Shown: positions 8,714 to 17,582, counted from the first letter of the stretch. The stretch: DNA of 64,000 nucleotides from Candidatus Bathyarchaeota archaeon (GCA_012515445.1 JAAYYI010000055.1:56238-120237), one strand, 5' to 3'. Made by a program: numbers and translations. Notes: generated by a model from the letters alone, not told the origin.

Positions 8714-10065
8714 ACGGTCAGGGTTAAGCCCAAAACGGCGATTTCAACCCACAGCACAGCCGACGCCACAAGCACCTCAACAATAGACAGTACAGCGCCG
8801 ACTTTTAGGTAGCTTATGAGGCTGATGTTAACGCCTTTGCGCTTCATGATCTCAAGCCACATCAGAATCGCCAGAGACCCCAGCGGGAAAAAGTGCGGCC
8901 CCAAATTGTTACCGATGATGTTTGAGAACACCAACGTAGTGAAGGTTTCACCGCTTAAGGCGACTGTGGCGGCGATGCCATCAATGGAGACTAACCCGAG
9001 AATAGTCATAGGCCAGTTGTTCATGAACGAAGCACCTATCGTGACGATTATGCTGGGCACAAAAACGCTTAGAACCGAGGGCAAGCTGCTGGCTTGAAGA
9101 AGCGCCGATGAAAGAACCTCTGTTATCCCCGCATTCGCTAAGCCCTCTACAACGATAAAGCTGGCAAGCATAAAGATGACTATGTCCCAGTTGATGTCTC
9201 GGGCTAAACCTTTGAGGCCTTTACGTTCACCTCGGATGATTTCGCCGTTGAGGCTTGCCATGTAGAAGGCTAAGAGAAAGACCGCGACCGAACAGATGAC
9301 TACCGAAACTGGGATTCGGGCCATTGAAGCTGCAACGTAGCCGACGTCGATGGCGACCAGTGTTGCGATGCAGACTTTGAGCATCTGCGGCTTAATCGGC
9401 GAGGACCACGCCAATATGTCCACCGCTGTCGTGTCGTAGCTTTGTGGGATTTTCTTGCGGAACATCAAATAGACGATTGCTAAGCTACTCATGATTGTGG
9501 CGACGGCGATGGGCGCCATAATGATGAGGTGGTCGATGAAGGTGTATCCGAAGAAGTCCGCGCTTAAGATGTTGATGGGGTTGCTTGTGATTAGCGGCAT
9601 AGCGGCGGTGTCGGCGATGAGGCCAGCGGCGAAGAGGTACGCTAATCTGCCTTTGCCGTCGATTTTGAGCTGGCTGATTATTTCCAGCACGATGGGCGTG
9701 AGGATTAGGACTGCGCTGTCGTTGGCGAAAAGTATGCTGACTGCCGCTGTCAAGAGCGAGATGTAGATGTAGAGCCGCAAACCGCTGCCCCTCGCTGCCC
9801 TAACCACTTTCAGTGCCGCCCACTTGAAGAAGCCCATCGCATCCAATATTACCGAGAACGCGACTATGCCGATGAAAGCCAACGCAGCGTCCCAGATGTC
9901 CAGAAACGATTCAGCAGCCTGACCCAAAGATACCGTGCCCACGAGAAGCGAAGCCAACGCGCCGATGCCCGCTGCGTAGCCTATCTTGATGCCCCGTGGC
10001 CGCTTAATCATCAGAACCAAAGTTAAAACAAATATCAAGAGAGCCGCAGCGGCTACGTAGTCCAA
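8710..10065 (-). CDS. ArsB/NhaD-family ion transporter
   Basis: A 451-residue protein with 11-12 hydrophobic helices. The segment ILFANDSAVLILTPIVLEI in the first half and the symmetrical SFMNNWPMTILGLVS in the second half are the paired intramembrane re-entrant motifs of the ion transporter superfamily that includes arsenite efflux pump ArsB and NhaD sodium/proton antiporters. It could export arsenite or exchange cations at the cytoplasmic membrane. No arsR or arsC neighbour supports arsenic specificity. A TATA-like element on the minus strand lies about 40 bases upstream (near 10102-10110). Confidence 0.8.
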   Translation of the reverse strand: MDYVAAAALLIFVLTLVLMIKRPRGIKIGYAAGIGALASLLVGTVSLGQAAESFLDIWDAALAFIGIVAFSVILDAMGFFKWAALKVVRAARGSGLRLYIYISLLTAAVSILFANDSAVLILTPIVLEIISQLKIDGKGRLAYLFAAGLIADTAAMPLITSNPINILSADFFGYTFIDHLIIMAPIAVATIMSSLAIVYLMFRKKIPQSYDTTAVDILAWSSPIKPQMLKVCIATLVAIDVGYVAASMARIPVSVVICSVAVFLLAFYMASLNGEIIRGERKGLKGLARDINWDIVIFMLASFIVVEGLANAGITEVLSSALLQASSLPSVLSVFVPSIIVTIGASFMNNWPMTILGLVSIDGIAATVALSGETFTTLVFSNIIGNNLGPHFFPLGSLAILMWLEIMKRKGVNISLISYLKVGAVLSIVEVLVASAVLWVEIAVLGLTLTV

Positions 10066-10191
10066 AGGGAGCCTCGCATACCAATGCAGGCGCTCTATTC
10101 GGCTATAAAAGAATAGCTAACCAAACAGGGCAGAATTAAAATGTAATAACGGCAAAAATCAAGAAATAGAAAGAAGAAGAAAAGAGTGGGT

Positions 10192-11256
10192 TTACTCTTT
10201 CTTTTGTTTGTTTGGGCGTAGTGAACGCACGGTTTCGCCTGCGCGCCACATTTCGCTTTGGCCCATTGCCTTGAGTTCGTCTGCTAGTTTCTGGCGGTAG
10301 TCTGGTGCTTTGCTCTTTTCGAGTACAATGCGTGTTTCTTCGCCTGCTGCAGTTAACTCGTAGAGGCTATCGAATACTGGTTGTGTTGCGCTGCGGAAGC
10401 GTTCTTTCCAGCGGAGTGCGCCGATGCGGGCGGTTTCGCTGCAGTTGCAGTACATCCAGTCCATGCCGTTCTCGTCTACCAGTCGGATGAGGCTTTGTGT
10501 GAGTTCTTCGACGGTTTCGTTGAAGGCTTCACTTGGGCTGTGACCGTTTGCGCGTAGAGTGTTGTATTGGGCTTCTAGTATGCCTGCGAGTGCACCCATT
10601 AGTGTGCCGCGTTCGCCGGTTAGGTCGCTGTAGACTTCTTTCTCGAATGTTGTTGGGAAGAGGTATCCTCCGCCGATGGCGATGCCGAGTGCTTTTGCGC
10701 GTTCTTCAGCTTTGCCTGTTGCGTCTTGGAAGACTGCGAAGCTGCAATTGATGCCTGATCCGTCAACGAAGTTGCGGCGTACGCTTGTGCCGCTGCCTTT
10801 TGGCGCGACAAGGATGACGTCGATGTCTGCTGGTGGGATAACGCCTGTCTGGTCTTTGTAGACGATGCTGAAGCCGTGGCTGAAGTAGAGTGCGTCTCCT
10901 TTTTTGAGTGTAGCTTTTACTCTCGGCCATACTGCTTTCTGTGCAGCATCGGTTAGAAGGAACATTTTGATTGTGCCTTTCTTTGCTGCTTCTTCGAGTG
11001 GGAACAGGTTTTCGCCTGGGACCCATCCGTCAGCGACTGCTTTATCCCATTCTTTTTTGAATATGCCTTCTTTTTCTTGTCCGATGATTACTTTTATGCC
11101 GTTGTCTCTCATGTTTAGCGATTGGGCTGCACCTTGAATACCGTAGCCCAAGGAAACGACGACTTCGTCTTTTAGGACTTGTTGGGCTTTTGCCACTGTA
11201 AATTCATTTCTGGTGATGACGTCTTCTTGTACGCCACCGAAATCCATCTTTACCAT
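10192..11256 (-). CDS. ilvC: ketol-acid reductoisomerase
   Basis: Enzyme of branched-chain amino acid synthesis: it isomerises and reduces 2-acetolactate to 2,3-dihydroxyisovalerate with NAD(P)H and Mg. The N-terminal Rossmann domain starts with VVVSLGYGIQGAAQSLNMRDNG. The helical C-terminal domain contains the metal site in DLTGERGTLMGALAGILEAQ and the C-terminal EELTQSLIRLVDENG and CSETAR segments. The start MVKMDFGG is preferred because GAGGAA lies at a suitable distance upstream; an upstream ATG at 11280 would add eight residues. At 354 residues it is slightly longer than class I bacterial enzymes. No ilvB or ilvD is adjacent. Confidence 0.95.
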   Translation of the reverse strand: MVKMDFGGVQEDVITRNEFTVAKAQQVLKDEVVVSLGYGIQGAAQSLNMRDNGIKVIIGQEKEGIFKKEWDKAVADGWVPGENLFPLEEAAKKGTIKMFLLTDAAQKAVWPRVKATLKKGDALYFSHGFSIVYKDQTGVIPPADIDVILVAPKGSGTSVRRNFVDGSGINCSFAVFQDATGKAEERAKALGIAIGGGYLFPTTFEKEVYSDLTGERGTLMGALAGILEAQYNTLRANGHSPSEAFNETVEELTQSLIRLVDENGMDWMYCNCSETARIGALRWKERFRSATQPVFDSLYELTAAGEETRIVLEKSKAPDYRQKLADELKAMGQSEMWRAGETVRSLRPNKQKKE

Positions 11257-11362
11257 TTGTGTAATTCCTCGCCACTCCAACTAGCAAACGCATAATTAAG
11301 AATTTTGCAGAAAAACAGCCAAGATAAGGGTGTGAAGCGGAGGTAAAGGCGAAAAAGCGGTT

Positions 11363-11611
11363 TTAGATGATTTTCAGCCTTTTTTCCATAATATAAAATA
11401 TTACATAAACGATTATGCCTAAAACTATCAATGCTGCCCCGATAAACATGGACGCCAGAATAATTGCGGCTATACCTGCTATTATCAAGATTAAGCCCAA
11501 GATTCCTAGAATCGCAAGGTAAGTCAGTGAAGTTTTATCCAGCTGCTCCTCTTCAGGTGTCTCCTCTTTAGGTTTCGCCTTAGGTTTTAGCTTCTGTCTG
11601 GGTTTAGGCAT
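11363..11611 (-). CDS. small two-helix membrane protein
   Basis: An 82-residue protein. The first 30 residues are strongly charged with a run of Lys/Pro/Glu (KPKAKPKEETPEEE), followed by two hydrophobic helices (about residues 32-53 and 55-72) separated by a tight turn, and a short basic end. I do not recognise the family. The charge pattern places both ends in the cytoplasm by the positive-inside rule. It sits 52 bases downstream of the GyrI-like gene in the same direction and may share its transcript. Confidence 0.6.
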   Translation of the reverse strand: MPKPRQKLKPKAKPKEETPEEEQLDKTSLTYLAILGILGLILIIAGIAAIILASMFIGAALIVLGIIVYVIFYIMEKRLKII

Positions 11612-11663
11612 CGCTGGTCACAGAAAGGAAAACGCGGCAGAGTAAAAACTTTTTCTGCCCTAT

Positions 11664-12107
11664 CTACTCTCGGAGTTGAAGCCAGAGGCGAAAACGCCAC
11701 TCCTCCGGCGGCTTCTGCTGTGCCCAATCAAGCAGCTCCTCGTATGCGCTGTTAACCCATCCATGCGGTCCCTTCTTTACTCCGACCGCCATATACCCGT
11801 TTGCTGCTGCCCAATCCATAAGGCCTTTCCAGCCTTCAGCTAAGCCAAAGAGTCCTTTTATTTCCTGCATTGCATACAATCCCCCCGAAACCACGTCCTT
11901 TTCTTCCGTACTGCCTGGTTTGTTGTTGTCTGTTGTTATGAGGTATTCGTATCCGTGTGGTTCGGGTTTGTCGGTTGGGTAGATGTTTCGGCCAAAGAGC
12001 CGTGCGTTTTGCTCTGTTAAGTCGCTGTTTTTAGCGTACTGTAATGCCGCGTTTAGAGCTTCTTCTTCGGGTGGCTGGTTGAGTGAATAGAAATGAGTAG
12101 CATCCAT
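11664..12107 (-). CDS. possible GyrI-like/effector-binding domain protein
   Basis: The 147-residue protein contains EKDVVSGGLYAMQEIKGLFGLAEGWKGLMDWAAANGY. This resembles the ligand-pocket strand-helix of GyrI/AraC effector-binding domains, which normally read pGgtYAv followed by a helix with W..L..W. An N-terminal DNA-binding helix-turn-helix is absent, so if the match is right it is a stand-alone small-molecule-binding domain. The C-terminus is rich in Trp (EELLDWAQQKPPEEWRFRLWLQL). The divergent neighbour is a DUF3795 protein across 133 AT-rich bases. The assignment is tentative. Confidence 0.5.
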   Translation of the reverse strand: MDATHFYSLNQPPEEEALNAALQYAKNSDLTEQNARLFGRNIYPTDKPEPHGYEYLITTDNNKPGSTEEKDVVSGGLYAMQEIKGLFGLAEGWKGLMDWAAANGYMAVGVKKGPHGWVNSAYEELLDWAQQKPPEEWRFRLWLQLRE

Positions 12108-12240
12108 ATTGTTTAGTTTTAAAACTTTAGGTGTAATAAGTTATTCCTCAAAATAGTATTGCGGATGATCTGTATTTAATTTTTTTTGCCAATAATCTGT
12201 CAATAACAATCTTAAGTAAAACAGCACCAATAAGTCGAGT

Positions 12241-12714
12241 ATGGAACCAAAATTCACTGCTGAACTCATCGGTCCATGCGGTATGAACTGTGGATTATGC
12301 AAAGCCTACCTTGCCTACAGCCGAGGCGTCCCAGCTCAGAAGGGAAAAGTGTCACATTGCAGCGGCTGCCGAGCCCGAAACAAGAACTGCGCATTCGTTA
12401 AACGCGATTGCCCCAGAAAAGTGGGGAAAAGCCTTTACTCATGTAGCGAATGCCCCGATGTTCCATGTGAAAGGCTAGTTAAGTTAGACGAGCACTACCA
12501 AATCCGTTACGGCGTAAGTTTCGTTGAGAACCTGAAGATGATTAAGGAAAAGGGGATGGATGCGTTCCTGAAAAGCCAAACAGAGCGGTACTGTTGCCCA
12601 AGCTGCGGTGACGTTGTTTCAGTGCATGACGGCAAATGCTACAAATGCAGTTATCAGGGTCCCAAGCCTAAAAGTTTGGATCCGAAATATCGCTGGGTGC
12701 CCAACCGTAAATAG
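12241..12714 (+). CDS. DUF3795-like cysteine-rich zinc-binding protein
   Basis: A 157-residue protein beginning IGPCGMNCGLCKAYLAYSRG, the hallmark start of DUF3795 proteins, followed by CSGCRARNKNC, DCPRKVGKSLYSCSECPDVPCERL, and a C-terminal zinc ribbon YCCPSCGDVVSVHDGKCYKCSYQGP. At least 16 cysteines are present, arranged in C-x2-C pairs, so it probably binds zinc or iron-sulfur clusters. The family is widespread in anaerobic archaea and bacteria and has no established function. It stands alone, with its own upstream AT-rich promoter region. Confidence 0.8.
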   Translation: MEPKFTAELIGPCGMNCGLCKAYLAYSRGVPAQKGKVSHCSGCRARNKNCAFVKRDCPRKVGKSLYSCSECPDVPCERLVKLDEHYQIRYGVSFVENLKMIKEKGMDAFLKSQTERYCCPSCGDVVSVHDGKCYKCSYQGPKPKSLDPKYRWVPNRK

Positions 12715-12867
12715 CTGATAGACGAAGAGCCCGGATGCTTCAGCATTCTTCCTACTCAAGCTTGGTTTACCCTTTTTATTGCCTAATTAGTTGTTGCTCT
12801 CCTGCTACTACCACATACCCTTATATCCACTAGCAAACGAAATGTAAATACACTAAGGGTTCAACTT

Positions 12868-13683
12868 TTGAATAGGGTAAAACTAAAGCAGCGGCCGCCC
12901 ACGGTTTATGCCACCAACCACCCGAGGCTTCCCCCGCAACCAGAAACTCTAACGTTAAACAATGCGTTAATCCTAAGTGGACACCAACCAACACTTCTCC
13001 CCTACCCCGGCTTCTTCTACCGAATGTTCCACTCAAACATCATGGACATCTGCCCCTACGACCCTTTCAGCTGTCATAGCGACCGGTACCAGCACCGCGT
13101 CAAAATCGGCACCGACCACAACTGGCAATGGCTAACTCTACCAGTTGAGGCGCATAACGGCTGCTCAATCCTGGATGTGAAACTAAAAACTCACCTCTTG
13201 AGTGAACGCTGGAGTATACTTGAGCAAGTCTACAAAAGCTATCCCCTCTGGCCAAGCTACAAAACAGAGCTAAAAGAGATATTCTTCGGCTATAGCCACC
13301 TCTGGGAGCTTAACCTGCGCCTGATCACATGGATACGTGACCTGCTACGGATCAGAACTTACCTCTCTATATCTTACGCTGCAGAAGGCGACGACACCAC
13401 GGAGCGTGTAGCCTCTCAGTTCGCAAAGTATGGTGCAGTAATCTATCTAGCCGGTAAAGGCAGCGTGGAGTACCTTGACATGCAGAAATACAATCGCTTA
13501 ACACACTCGACGATTGCAGTTGTCACTTATACGCCTCCTGAGCCGTACTCGACTGTGACGATGCTGACGCCCATCTTGTTGTATCCGCCTGAGAAAGTCT
13601 TAAGCCAGCTAAACATCATTAGGGCGCCGATAAAAGTGATAGTTAACGGCGCAGAATACAACGCCAACTACTTAAACAACTAA
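12868..13683 (+). CDS. WbqC-like family protein
   Basis: A 271-residue protein whose conserved beginning LSGHQPTLLPYPGFFYRM and following RYQHRVKIGTDHNWQWLTLPV match the WbqC-like family. Typical members start close to the HQP motif, so part of the first 28 residues may be untranslated. The TTG start at 12868 is the first in-frame candidate and the next methionine would remove the HQP motif. WbqC-like proteins are associated with surface glycan gene clusters and are suspected transferases. Here no glycan gene is adjacent, so only the family is supported. Confidence 0.8.
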   Translation: MNRVKLKQRPPTVYATNHPRLPPQPETLTLNNALILSGHQPTLLPYPGFFYRMFHSNIMDICPYDPFSCHSDRYQHRVKIGTDHNWQWLTLPVEAHNGCSILDVKLKTHLLSERWSILEQVYKSYPLWPSYKTELKEIFFGYSHLWELNLRLITWIRDLLRIRTYLSISYAAEGDDTTERVASQFAKYGAVIYLAGKGSVEYLDMQKYNRLTHSTIAVVTYTPPEPYSTVTMLTPILLYPPEKVLSQLNIIRAPIKVIVNGAEYNANYLNN

Positions 13684-13742
13684 TCTCGCAGAAAAACTTA
13701 ACTTTATCTGGCAGATATTTAATTATCCGGTGAATCGGAAAA

Positions 13743-13976
13743 ATGCAGGAAGGTCGAGTCGGCTCCAAAGGGGAATTGTTTCCATCTAAAGAAATCCGTG
13801 AAAAACTTGGCTTAAAAGCATGTTCTAAAGTGGTTTTCACAATCGAATTTGGTCGTCTTATTGTTGAACCTGTTCCCACTATCGAAGAAGCCATCGCAAT
13901 GGGTACACCTGTAGAAATTACTCTTGAAGAGTTCCATAAGGCGCGGCGTGAGTTATCTAGGCAGGCTGAAGCTTGA
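13743..13976 (+). CDS. vapB: AbrB/MazE-type antitoxin
   Basis: The 77-residue protein begins with GRVGSKGELFPSKEIREKLGLKACSKVVFTIEFGRLIVEP, the swapped-hairpin AbrB DNA-binding fold that represses its own operon. It is followed by a helical tail (ITLEEFHKARRELSRQAEA) suited to occupying a toxin. Its stop codon overlaps a TTG that opens the PIN-domain reading frame, the usual layout of vapBC operons. The antitoxin reading frame is intact even though the toxin frame is broken. Confidence 0.85.
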   Translation: MQEGRVGSKGELFPSKEIREKLGLKACSKVVFTIEFGRLIVEPVPTIEEAIAMGTPVEITLEEFHKARRELSRQAEA

Positions 13977-14447
13977 GAGTTTTACTCGACACAACTTATC
14001 TGCTACCAACTGTTGGTGTTGCAATTAAGGAAATATCAAAAGATACAGTAATTAAATTACTCTCAAAGAATTACGAATTAAGTATTAGTGAGATTACCTT
14101 TTTTGAGTTATCCGCAAAAGCTGCAAAATAGCGCGCGCGTCCAAGATGGTCTTCTTACGTCTGAGCGTGTTACTCTTGGCATACGTTCGTTATTACATGA
14201 TGAGAACATTAAAAAAATCCCTTCATATAATAGTCAAATCTTGTTATCAGCATTATCTTTGCGATTTCTAATGAAAGATTTCATTGATTGTATAATATTA
14301 TCCACCGCTCTCAATAATGCTGACACTTTTGTAACAGAAGACCAAGTGATTAATGGTCTAAATAAAAACGCGAAGTTCCTCGAACATAGAGCATCAATAA
14401 ACCCTAAGTTTGAGATAAAACCTGCAAGGGAAATTCAGGGACTTTAA
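13973..14447 (+). pseudogene. vapC: PIN-domain toxin, frameshifted
   Basis: From TTG 13973 the frame reads LRVLLDTTYLLPTVGVAIKE and later EITFFELSAKAAK before a TAG at about 14129. The rest of a PIN domain continues in another frame: RVTLGIRSLL, then MKDFIDCIILSTALNNADTFVTEDQ, ending in EIQGL at 14447. All acidic metal-binding positions (Asp in LLDTTY, Glu in FFEL, Asp in DFIDC, Asp in VTED) are kept across both pieces. One shift near the GCGCGCGCG run at about 14131-14139 explains the break. It is either a recent inactivating slip in a dinucleotide run or a sequencing error. PIN proteins are Mg-dependent RNases. Confidence 0.75.
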
Positions 14448-14458
14448 AAAGTGGTCCT

Positions 14459-15370
14459 TTATGGGTTAATCAGTTTTAGAAAAATCGCTTTTGCCGAGTA
14501 GAGCCTGTTTTCCGCCTGCTCATAAATCACTGACTTCGGGCTCTCTATTGCGTCTGCGCTGATTTCGTAGCCGCGGTGGATAGGCATGTCATGCATGACG
14601 TATGCATCGCTGCCCTTTAGCAGTTCAGCGTTGATCTGGTATGGCATCATGAGTTTGATTCGCTTCTCCTTTTCAGTCTCGAACTTGGGGTCTGTGAAGA
14701 ATTCCATGTCAATCCATGTGTCTGTGTAGACGAAGTCTGCGTCTTTTACTGCTGCTTTTACGTCAAGGGTTGATTCCCAAAGCCCCGACTGTTTGGCTTC
14801 AGAGAGGATTTGCTCGTCGCGTGCGGCTTCGTTGAAGATGGGTGAGACTGTAGTGATTTTCATGCCTGTCTTTGTGCAGCCTTCTATGAGTGAGTTTGTT
14901 ACGTTGTTGTGGACGCCTATGTAGACGAGTTTTGCGCCTTTTAGTTTGCCCCGTTTTTCTTTCACGGTGATCAAGTCGGCGAGTATTTGGCTTGGGTGGT
15001 ACATGTCGTCGCAGCCGTTGATTACGGGCACACGGGATGCCTTCATCATCTTCTGCACGTCTGTGTCGTAGAGCATGCGTGCCATGATGCAGTCAACGTT
15101 TCGTGACAGGTACTGGAGTTCATCAGAGATGTCTGCTAAGGCAAAGTTGGTGGTTCGCCAGTCAATGTAGAGCGCGTGGCCGCCTAGCTGTGTCATGGCG
15201 ACTTCAAAGGAGACGCGTGTGCGTGTGGATGTTTTTTGGAATATGAGTGCTGCGGATTTGCCCTCGAAAGTTCTAAGGTACTTGTTCGGGTTGGATTTGA
15301 CTTCTATGGCTAAATCTACGAGTGCTTCGAGGTCTTTACCGCTGAATTCTTTGAAGTTAAGCAGATGCAT
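14459..15370 (-). CDS. argF: ornithine carbamoyltransferase-like enzyme, atypical substrate motifs
   Basis: A 303-residue carbamoyltransferase starting MHLLNFKEF. The carbamoyl-phosphate site is clear: STRTR at 48-52 and HPSQ at 125-128. The amino-substrate loops differ from textbook ornithine enzymes: the SMG loop position reads DTWIDMEFF (217-225), and HCLP is replaced by HDMPIHRG (260-267). The family transfers the carbamoyl group from carbamoyl phosphate to an amine. Ornithine is the default substrate (citrulline, arginine synthesis), but a different diamine or amino acid is possible. A longer frame reaches 15508, but those codons overlap the divergent DTD2 promoter and start, so the ATG at 15370 is preferred. 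Confidence 0.8.
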   Translation of the reverse strand: MHLLNFKEFSGKDLEALVDLAIEVKSNPNKYLRTFEGKSAALIFQKTSTRTRVSFEVAMTQLGGHALYIDWRTTNFALADISDELQYLSRNVDCIMARMLYDTDVQKMMKASRVPVINGCDDMYHPSQILADLITVKEKRGKLKGAKLVYIGVHNNVTNSLIEGCTKTGMKITTVSPIFNEAARDEQILSEAKQSGLWESTLDVKAAVKDADFVYTDTWIDMEFFTDPKFETEKEKRIKLMMPYQINAELLKGSDAYVMHDMPIHRGYEISADAIESPKSVIYEQAENRLYSAKAIFLKLINP

Positions 15371-15471
15371 CTTATTTTGTACCTTCAGTACGCTTGAATC
15401 AAGCCTGCAATAATAAGCTTTATGCAAAAGCCTTTTCCATAGAACCACACAATACCCTATAAGGAACAGAC

Positions 15472-16305
15472 ATGATTCTCCTGGTAGCATCAAACAAAGA
15501 CCCCGCAAGCCTCAGCATTAAAGAGCAAATCCTGAAAAACTATATCTTCAACCAAACCGGCGGCGAATACGAAGGAAACCCCACCTATACAGCTGACGTA
15601 AACGAAAAACAAGTCACCTTCATAACACTAAGCAAAGAATCCGTGCAAGCGCAAGATCTGCCAGGAAAGTTTCCAGACGCCAAACTGGTCGTTTTCATCT
15701 CGCGCCATAGTAGCCAAAGCGCCAAACCAACCCTGACCGTGCATACTCCGGGAAACTTTGCAGATGCAGAACTCGGCGGCTTACCCCGTTGTGTCTCCGT
15801 TTGCCCAGCGCTTGCAATGCAGACGGCGCTTAAGGCGCTGGTGCATTACCAGGAGCAGTTCGGGCTTAGAAATTATGAAGTTTCATACGAGGTTACCCAT
15901 CATGGACCCAGCTTAAGCATACCAACGATGTTCGTTGAGTTAGGTAGCAGCCCAGAGCAGTGGGGTGACCTTGTTGCTGCGGAAGCTGTCGCGCACAGTG
16001 CCATGACTGCCATCGCAAACTTTGAAGCGCCCAACGCATCCTGCTCCGCGGCGCTTGGCATAGGCGGCACACACTACAACCAGCAATTTACATTAATGGC
16101 GTTGATGGGTGCAGCAACCTTTGGCCACATGATACCTAAATATGCGGTATCGCAGATTGATGCCGAAATGGTTAAACAGTGTGTGGAAAGAACACTAGAA
16201 AAGGTGCCTTATGCGCTGCTGGACTGGAAGGGGATTAAAAGCGAGGATAAACTTGGCTTAATTGCGGCTCTGGAGTCCGCTGGGTTGCCCTACAAGAAAA
16301 TATAG
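15472..16305 (+). CDS. dtd2: D-aminoacyl-tRNA deacylase (archaeal DTD2/GEK1 type)
   Basis: A 277-residue protein starting MILLVASNKDPASLSIK. Diagnostic segments are VVFISRHSSQSAKPTLTVHTPGNF, the YEVTHHGPSL catalytic region, TMFVELGSSPEQW, and ALGIGGTHYNQQFT. These define the DTD2 family of archaea and plants, which hydrolyses D-amino acids wrongly attached to tRNA and also clears aldehyde-modified D-aminoacyl-tRNAs. Length fits the family (270-290). It is divergent from the carbamoyltransferase over about 100 bases and lies upstream of secE, separated by its own promoter-like region. Confidence 0.93.
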   Translation: MILLVASNKDPASLSIKEQILKNYIFNQTGGEYEGNPTYTADVNEKQVTFITLSKESVQAQDLPGKFPDAKLVVFISRHSSQSAKPTLTVHTPGNFADAELGGLPRCVSVCPALAMQTALKALVHYQEQFGLRNYEVSYEVTHHGPSLSIPTMFVELGSSPEQWGDLVAAEAVAHSAMTAIANFEAPNASCSAALGIGGTHYNQQFTLMALMGAATFGHMIPKYAVSQIDAEMVKQCVERTLEKVPYALLDWKGIKSEDKLGLIAALESAGLPYKKI

Positions 16306-16364
16306 GTTATACTGTAGGACTGGTTGAAGTAACGTTTAAAAGCGTACACCGAGTATTTTGTAAA

Positions 16365-16373
16365 CTTAAAAAT
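16365..16373 (+). promoter_or_regulatory. TATA-like element upstream of secE
   Basis: The AT-rich element cttaaaaat lies about 50 bases before the secE start, which would place transcription initiation near 16395-16400. A second candidate, tttaaaagc, is at 16335-16343. Assignment is by position and composition only. Confidence 0.4.
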
Positions 16374-16421
16374 TACAGCAATGTTTATTATAGCTGATGA
16401 AATCTTGAGTGTGCGGTAAAT

Positions 16422-16598
16422 ATGGGAATTAAATCTTGGCTACAACAGGCAGGCAGAACACTGAAACTTGCCGTTAAACCAGACCGTGAAGAGCTTTGGC
16501 TATCCGTAAAAATCAGCCTCCTTGGCATCGGTGCAGTCGGCTTAATCGGTTTCGTCATAAAAGTCATCTCCTGGGGCATATCCCAGATGAGTGCATAG
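16422..16598 (+). CDS. secE: preprotein translocase SecE/Sec61-gamma
   Basis: A 58-residue protein, MGIKSWLQQAGRTLKLAVKP followed by DREELWLSVKISLLGIGAVGLIGFVIKVISWG. The amphipathic N-terminal helix, conserved P-x-R/E-E segment and single C-terminal membrane helix are the Sec61-gamma layout. It clamps the two halves of the SecY channel. The gene immediately precedes spt5, the usual archaeal order, with 13 bases between the stop and the next start. Confidence 0.92.
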   Translation: MGIKSWLQQAGRTLKLAVKPDREELWLSVKISLLGIGAVGLIGFVIKVISWGISQMSA

Positions 16599-16611
16599 AA
16601 GGATAATTTTC

Positions 16612-17088
16612 ATGGTGGACAAAAAAGAAGAGCTATCACAAGTAAAAATATTCGCAATAAAAACCACGACAGGTCAGGAACGTAACGTTGCAAGACTAAT
16701 CGCAACCAAAGTGGAAATGACCCATATACCAATCAAAGCTCTTCTTGTACCAGACACCCTAAAAGGCTACGTCTTCATCGAAGCAGACGGGCCACACCTA
16801 GTAGAGGAAGCCATCTCAGGCGTAAGACACGTCCGATCCAGAATACCCGGCTTAATCAGCTTCAACGAAATCGAGCGCTACATCGTACGCAAACCAGTAA
16901 TGGAAGACCTCACCGAAGATGACGTCGTAGAAATCACCGGTGGACCCTTCAAAGGAATGCGCGCAAAGATCACAAGACTCGATAAATCCAAAGGAGAAGT
17001 CACCCTCGAGTTACTTGAGGCAACCTTCACCTTGCCCATCACAGTACATTCAGACTATGTAAAACTAGTTGAAAAAGGAAAAGCATAA
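16612..17088 (+). CDS. spt5: transcription elongation factor Spt5/NusG
   Basis: A 158-residue protein from MVDKKEEL: an NGN domain (IFAIKTTTGQERNVARLIATK through YVFIEADGPHLVEEAISGVRHVRSRIPG) and a KOW domain (VVEITGGPFKGMRAKITRLDKSKGEVTLELLEA). It clamps RNA polymerase together with Spt4 and raises processivity. Archaeal Spt5 lacks the extra eukaryotic repeats, and the length agrees. The ATG at 16612 follows AGGATAATTTT; the frame extends slightly upstream into secE but without a better start. It forms an operon with secE and rpl11 (11-base gap). Confidence 0.97.
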   Translation: MVDKKEELSQVKIFAIKTTTGQERNVARLIATKVEMTHIPIKALLVPDTLKGYVFIEADGPHLVEEAISGVRHVRSRIPGLISFNEIERYIVRKPVMEDLTEDDVVEITGGPFKGMRAKITRLDKSKGEVTLELLEATFTLPITVHSDYVKLVEKGKA

Positions 17089-17099
17089 AGTGATACATT

Positions 17100-17582
17100 A
17101 TGGCAGATAAAAAAGTTGTAGAAGTAATCGTCAGCGGCGGTCAAGCTAACGCAGGTCCACCGTTAGGTCCAGCATTGGGTCCATTAGGCGTCAACATAGT
17201 GGCTATTGTTAACAAAATCAACGAAGTCACTAAAGCTTATGCTGGAATGAAAGTTCCAGTAAAGGTGGCAGTTGACACCGAGGATAAAACCTTCGAAGTA
17301 ACCGTCGGTACACCAACAGCATCCGCACTAATCGTAGCTGAACTCAAAATCGAAAAAGGTTCAGGTACACCTAACAGCGTTAAAGTTGGCGACCTCACCA
17401 TGGAGCAAATCGTAAAGATCGCCCAGATCAAAGGGCCACAGCTCTTAGCACCAACCCCTAAGGCAGCAGCAAAAGAGTTGCTTGGTACATGCGTCTCCAT
17501 AGGCGTAACGGTTGAAGGCAAAGATCCCCGCGATGTTCAGAAAGAAATCGACGAAGGTAACTACGATAAAGTATTCGCTTAA
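17100..17582 (+). CDS. rpl11: large ribosomal subunit protein uL11
   Basis: 160 residues. The N-terminal domain has [20 protein letters not shown], the proline-rich signature that contacts translation factors and 23S rRNA, and the C-terminal domain has [40 protein letters not shown], which binds the GTPase-centre rRNA. Length and motifs are typical of archaeal uL11. It is followed by a strong hairpin that overlaps the stop codon and then by rpl1. Confidence 0.98.
   Translation: MADKKVVEVIVSGGQANAGPPLGPALGPLGVNIVAIVNKINEVTKAYAGMKVPVKVAVDTEDKTFEVTVGTPTASALIVAELKIEKGSGTPNSVKVGDLTMEQIVKIAQIKGPQLLAPTPKAAAKELLGTCVSIGVTVEGKDPRDVQKEIDEGNYDKVFA

Noticed and set aside
12868-13036. Minus-strand frame of 68 residues over the start of the WbqC-like gene
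   Set aside because: It lies within a recognised gene on the other strand and has no matching features.
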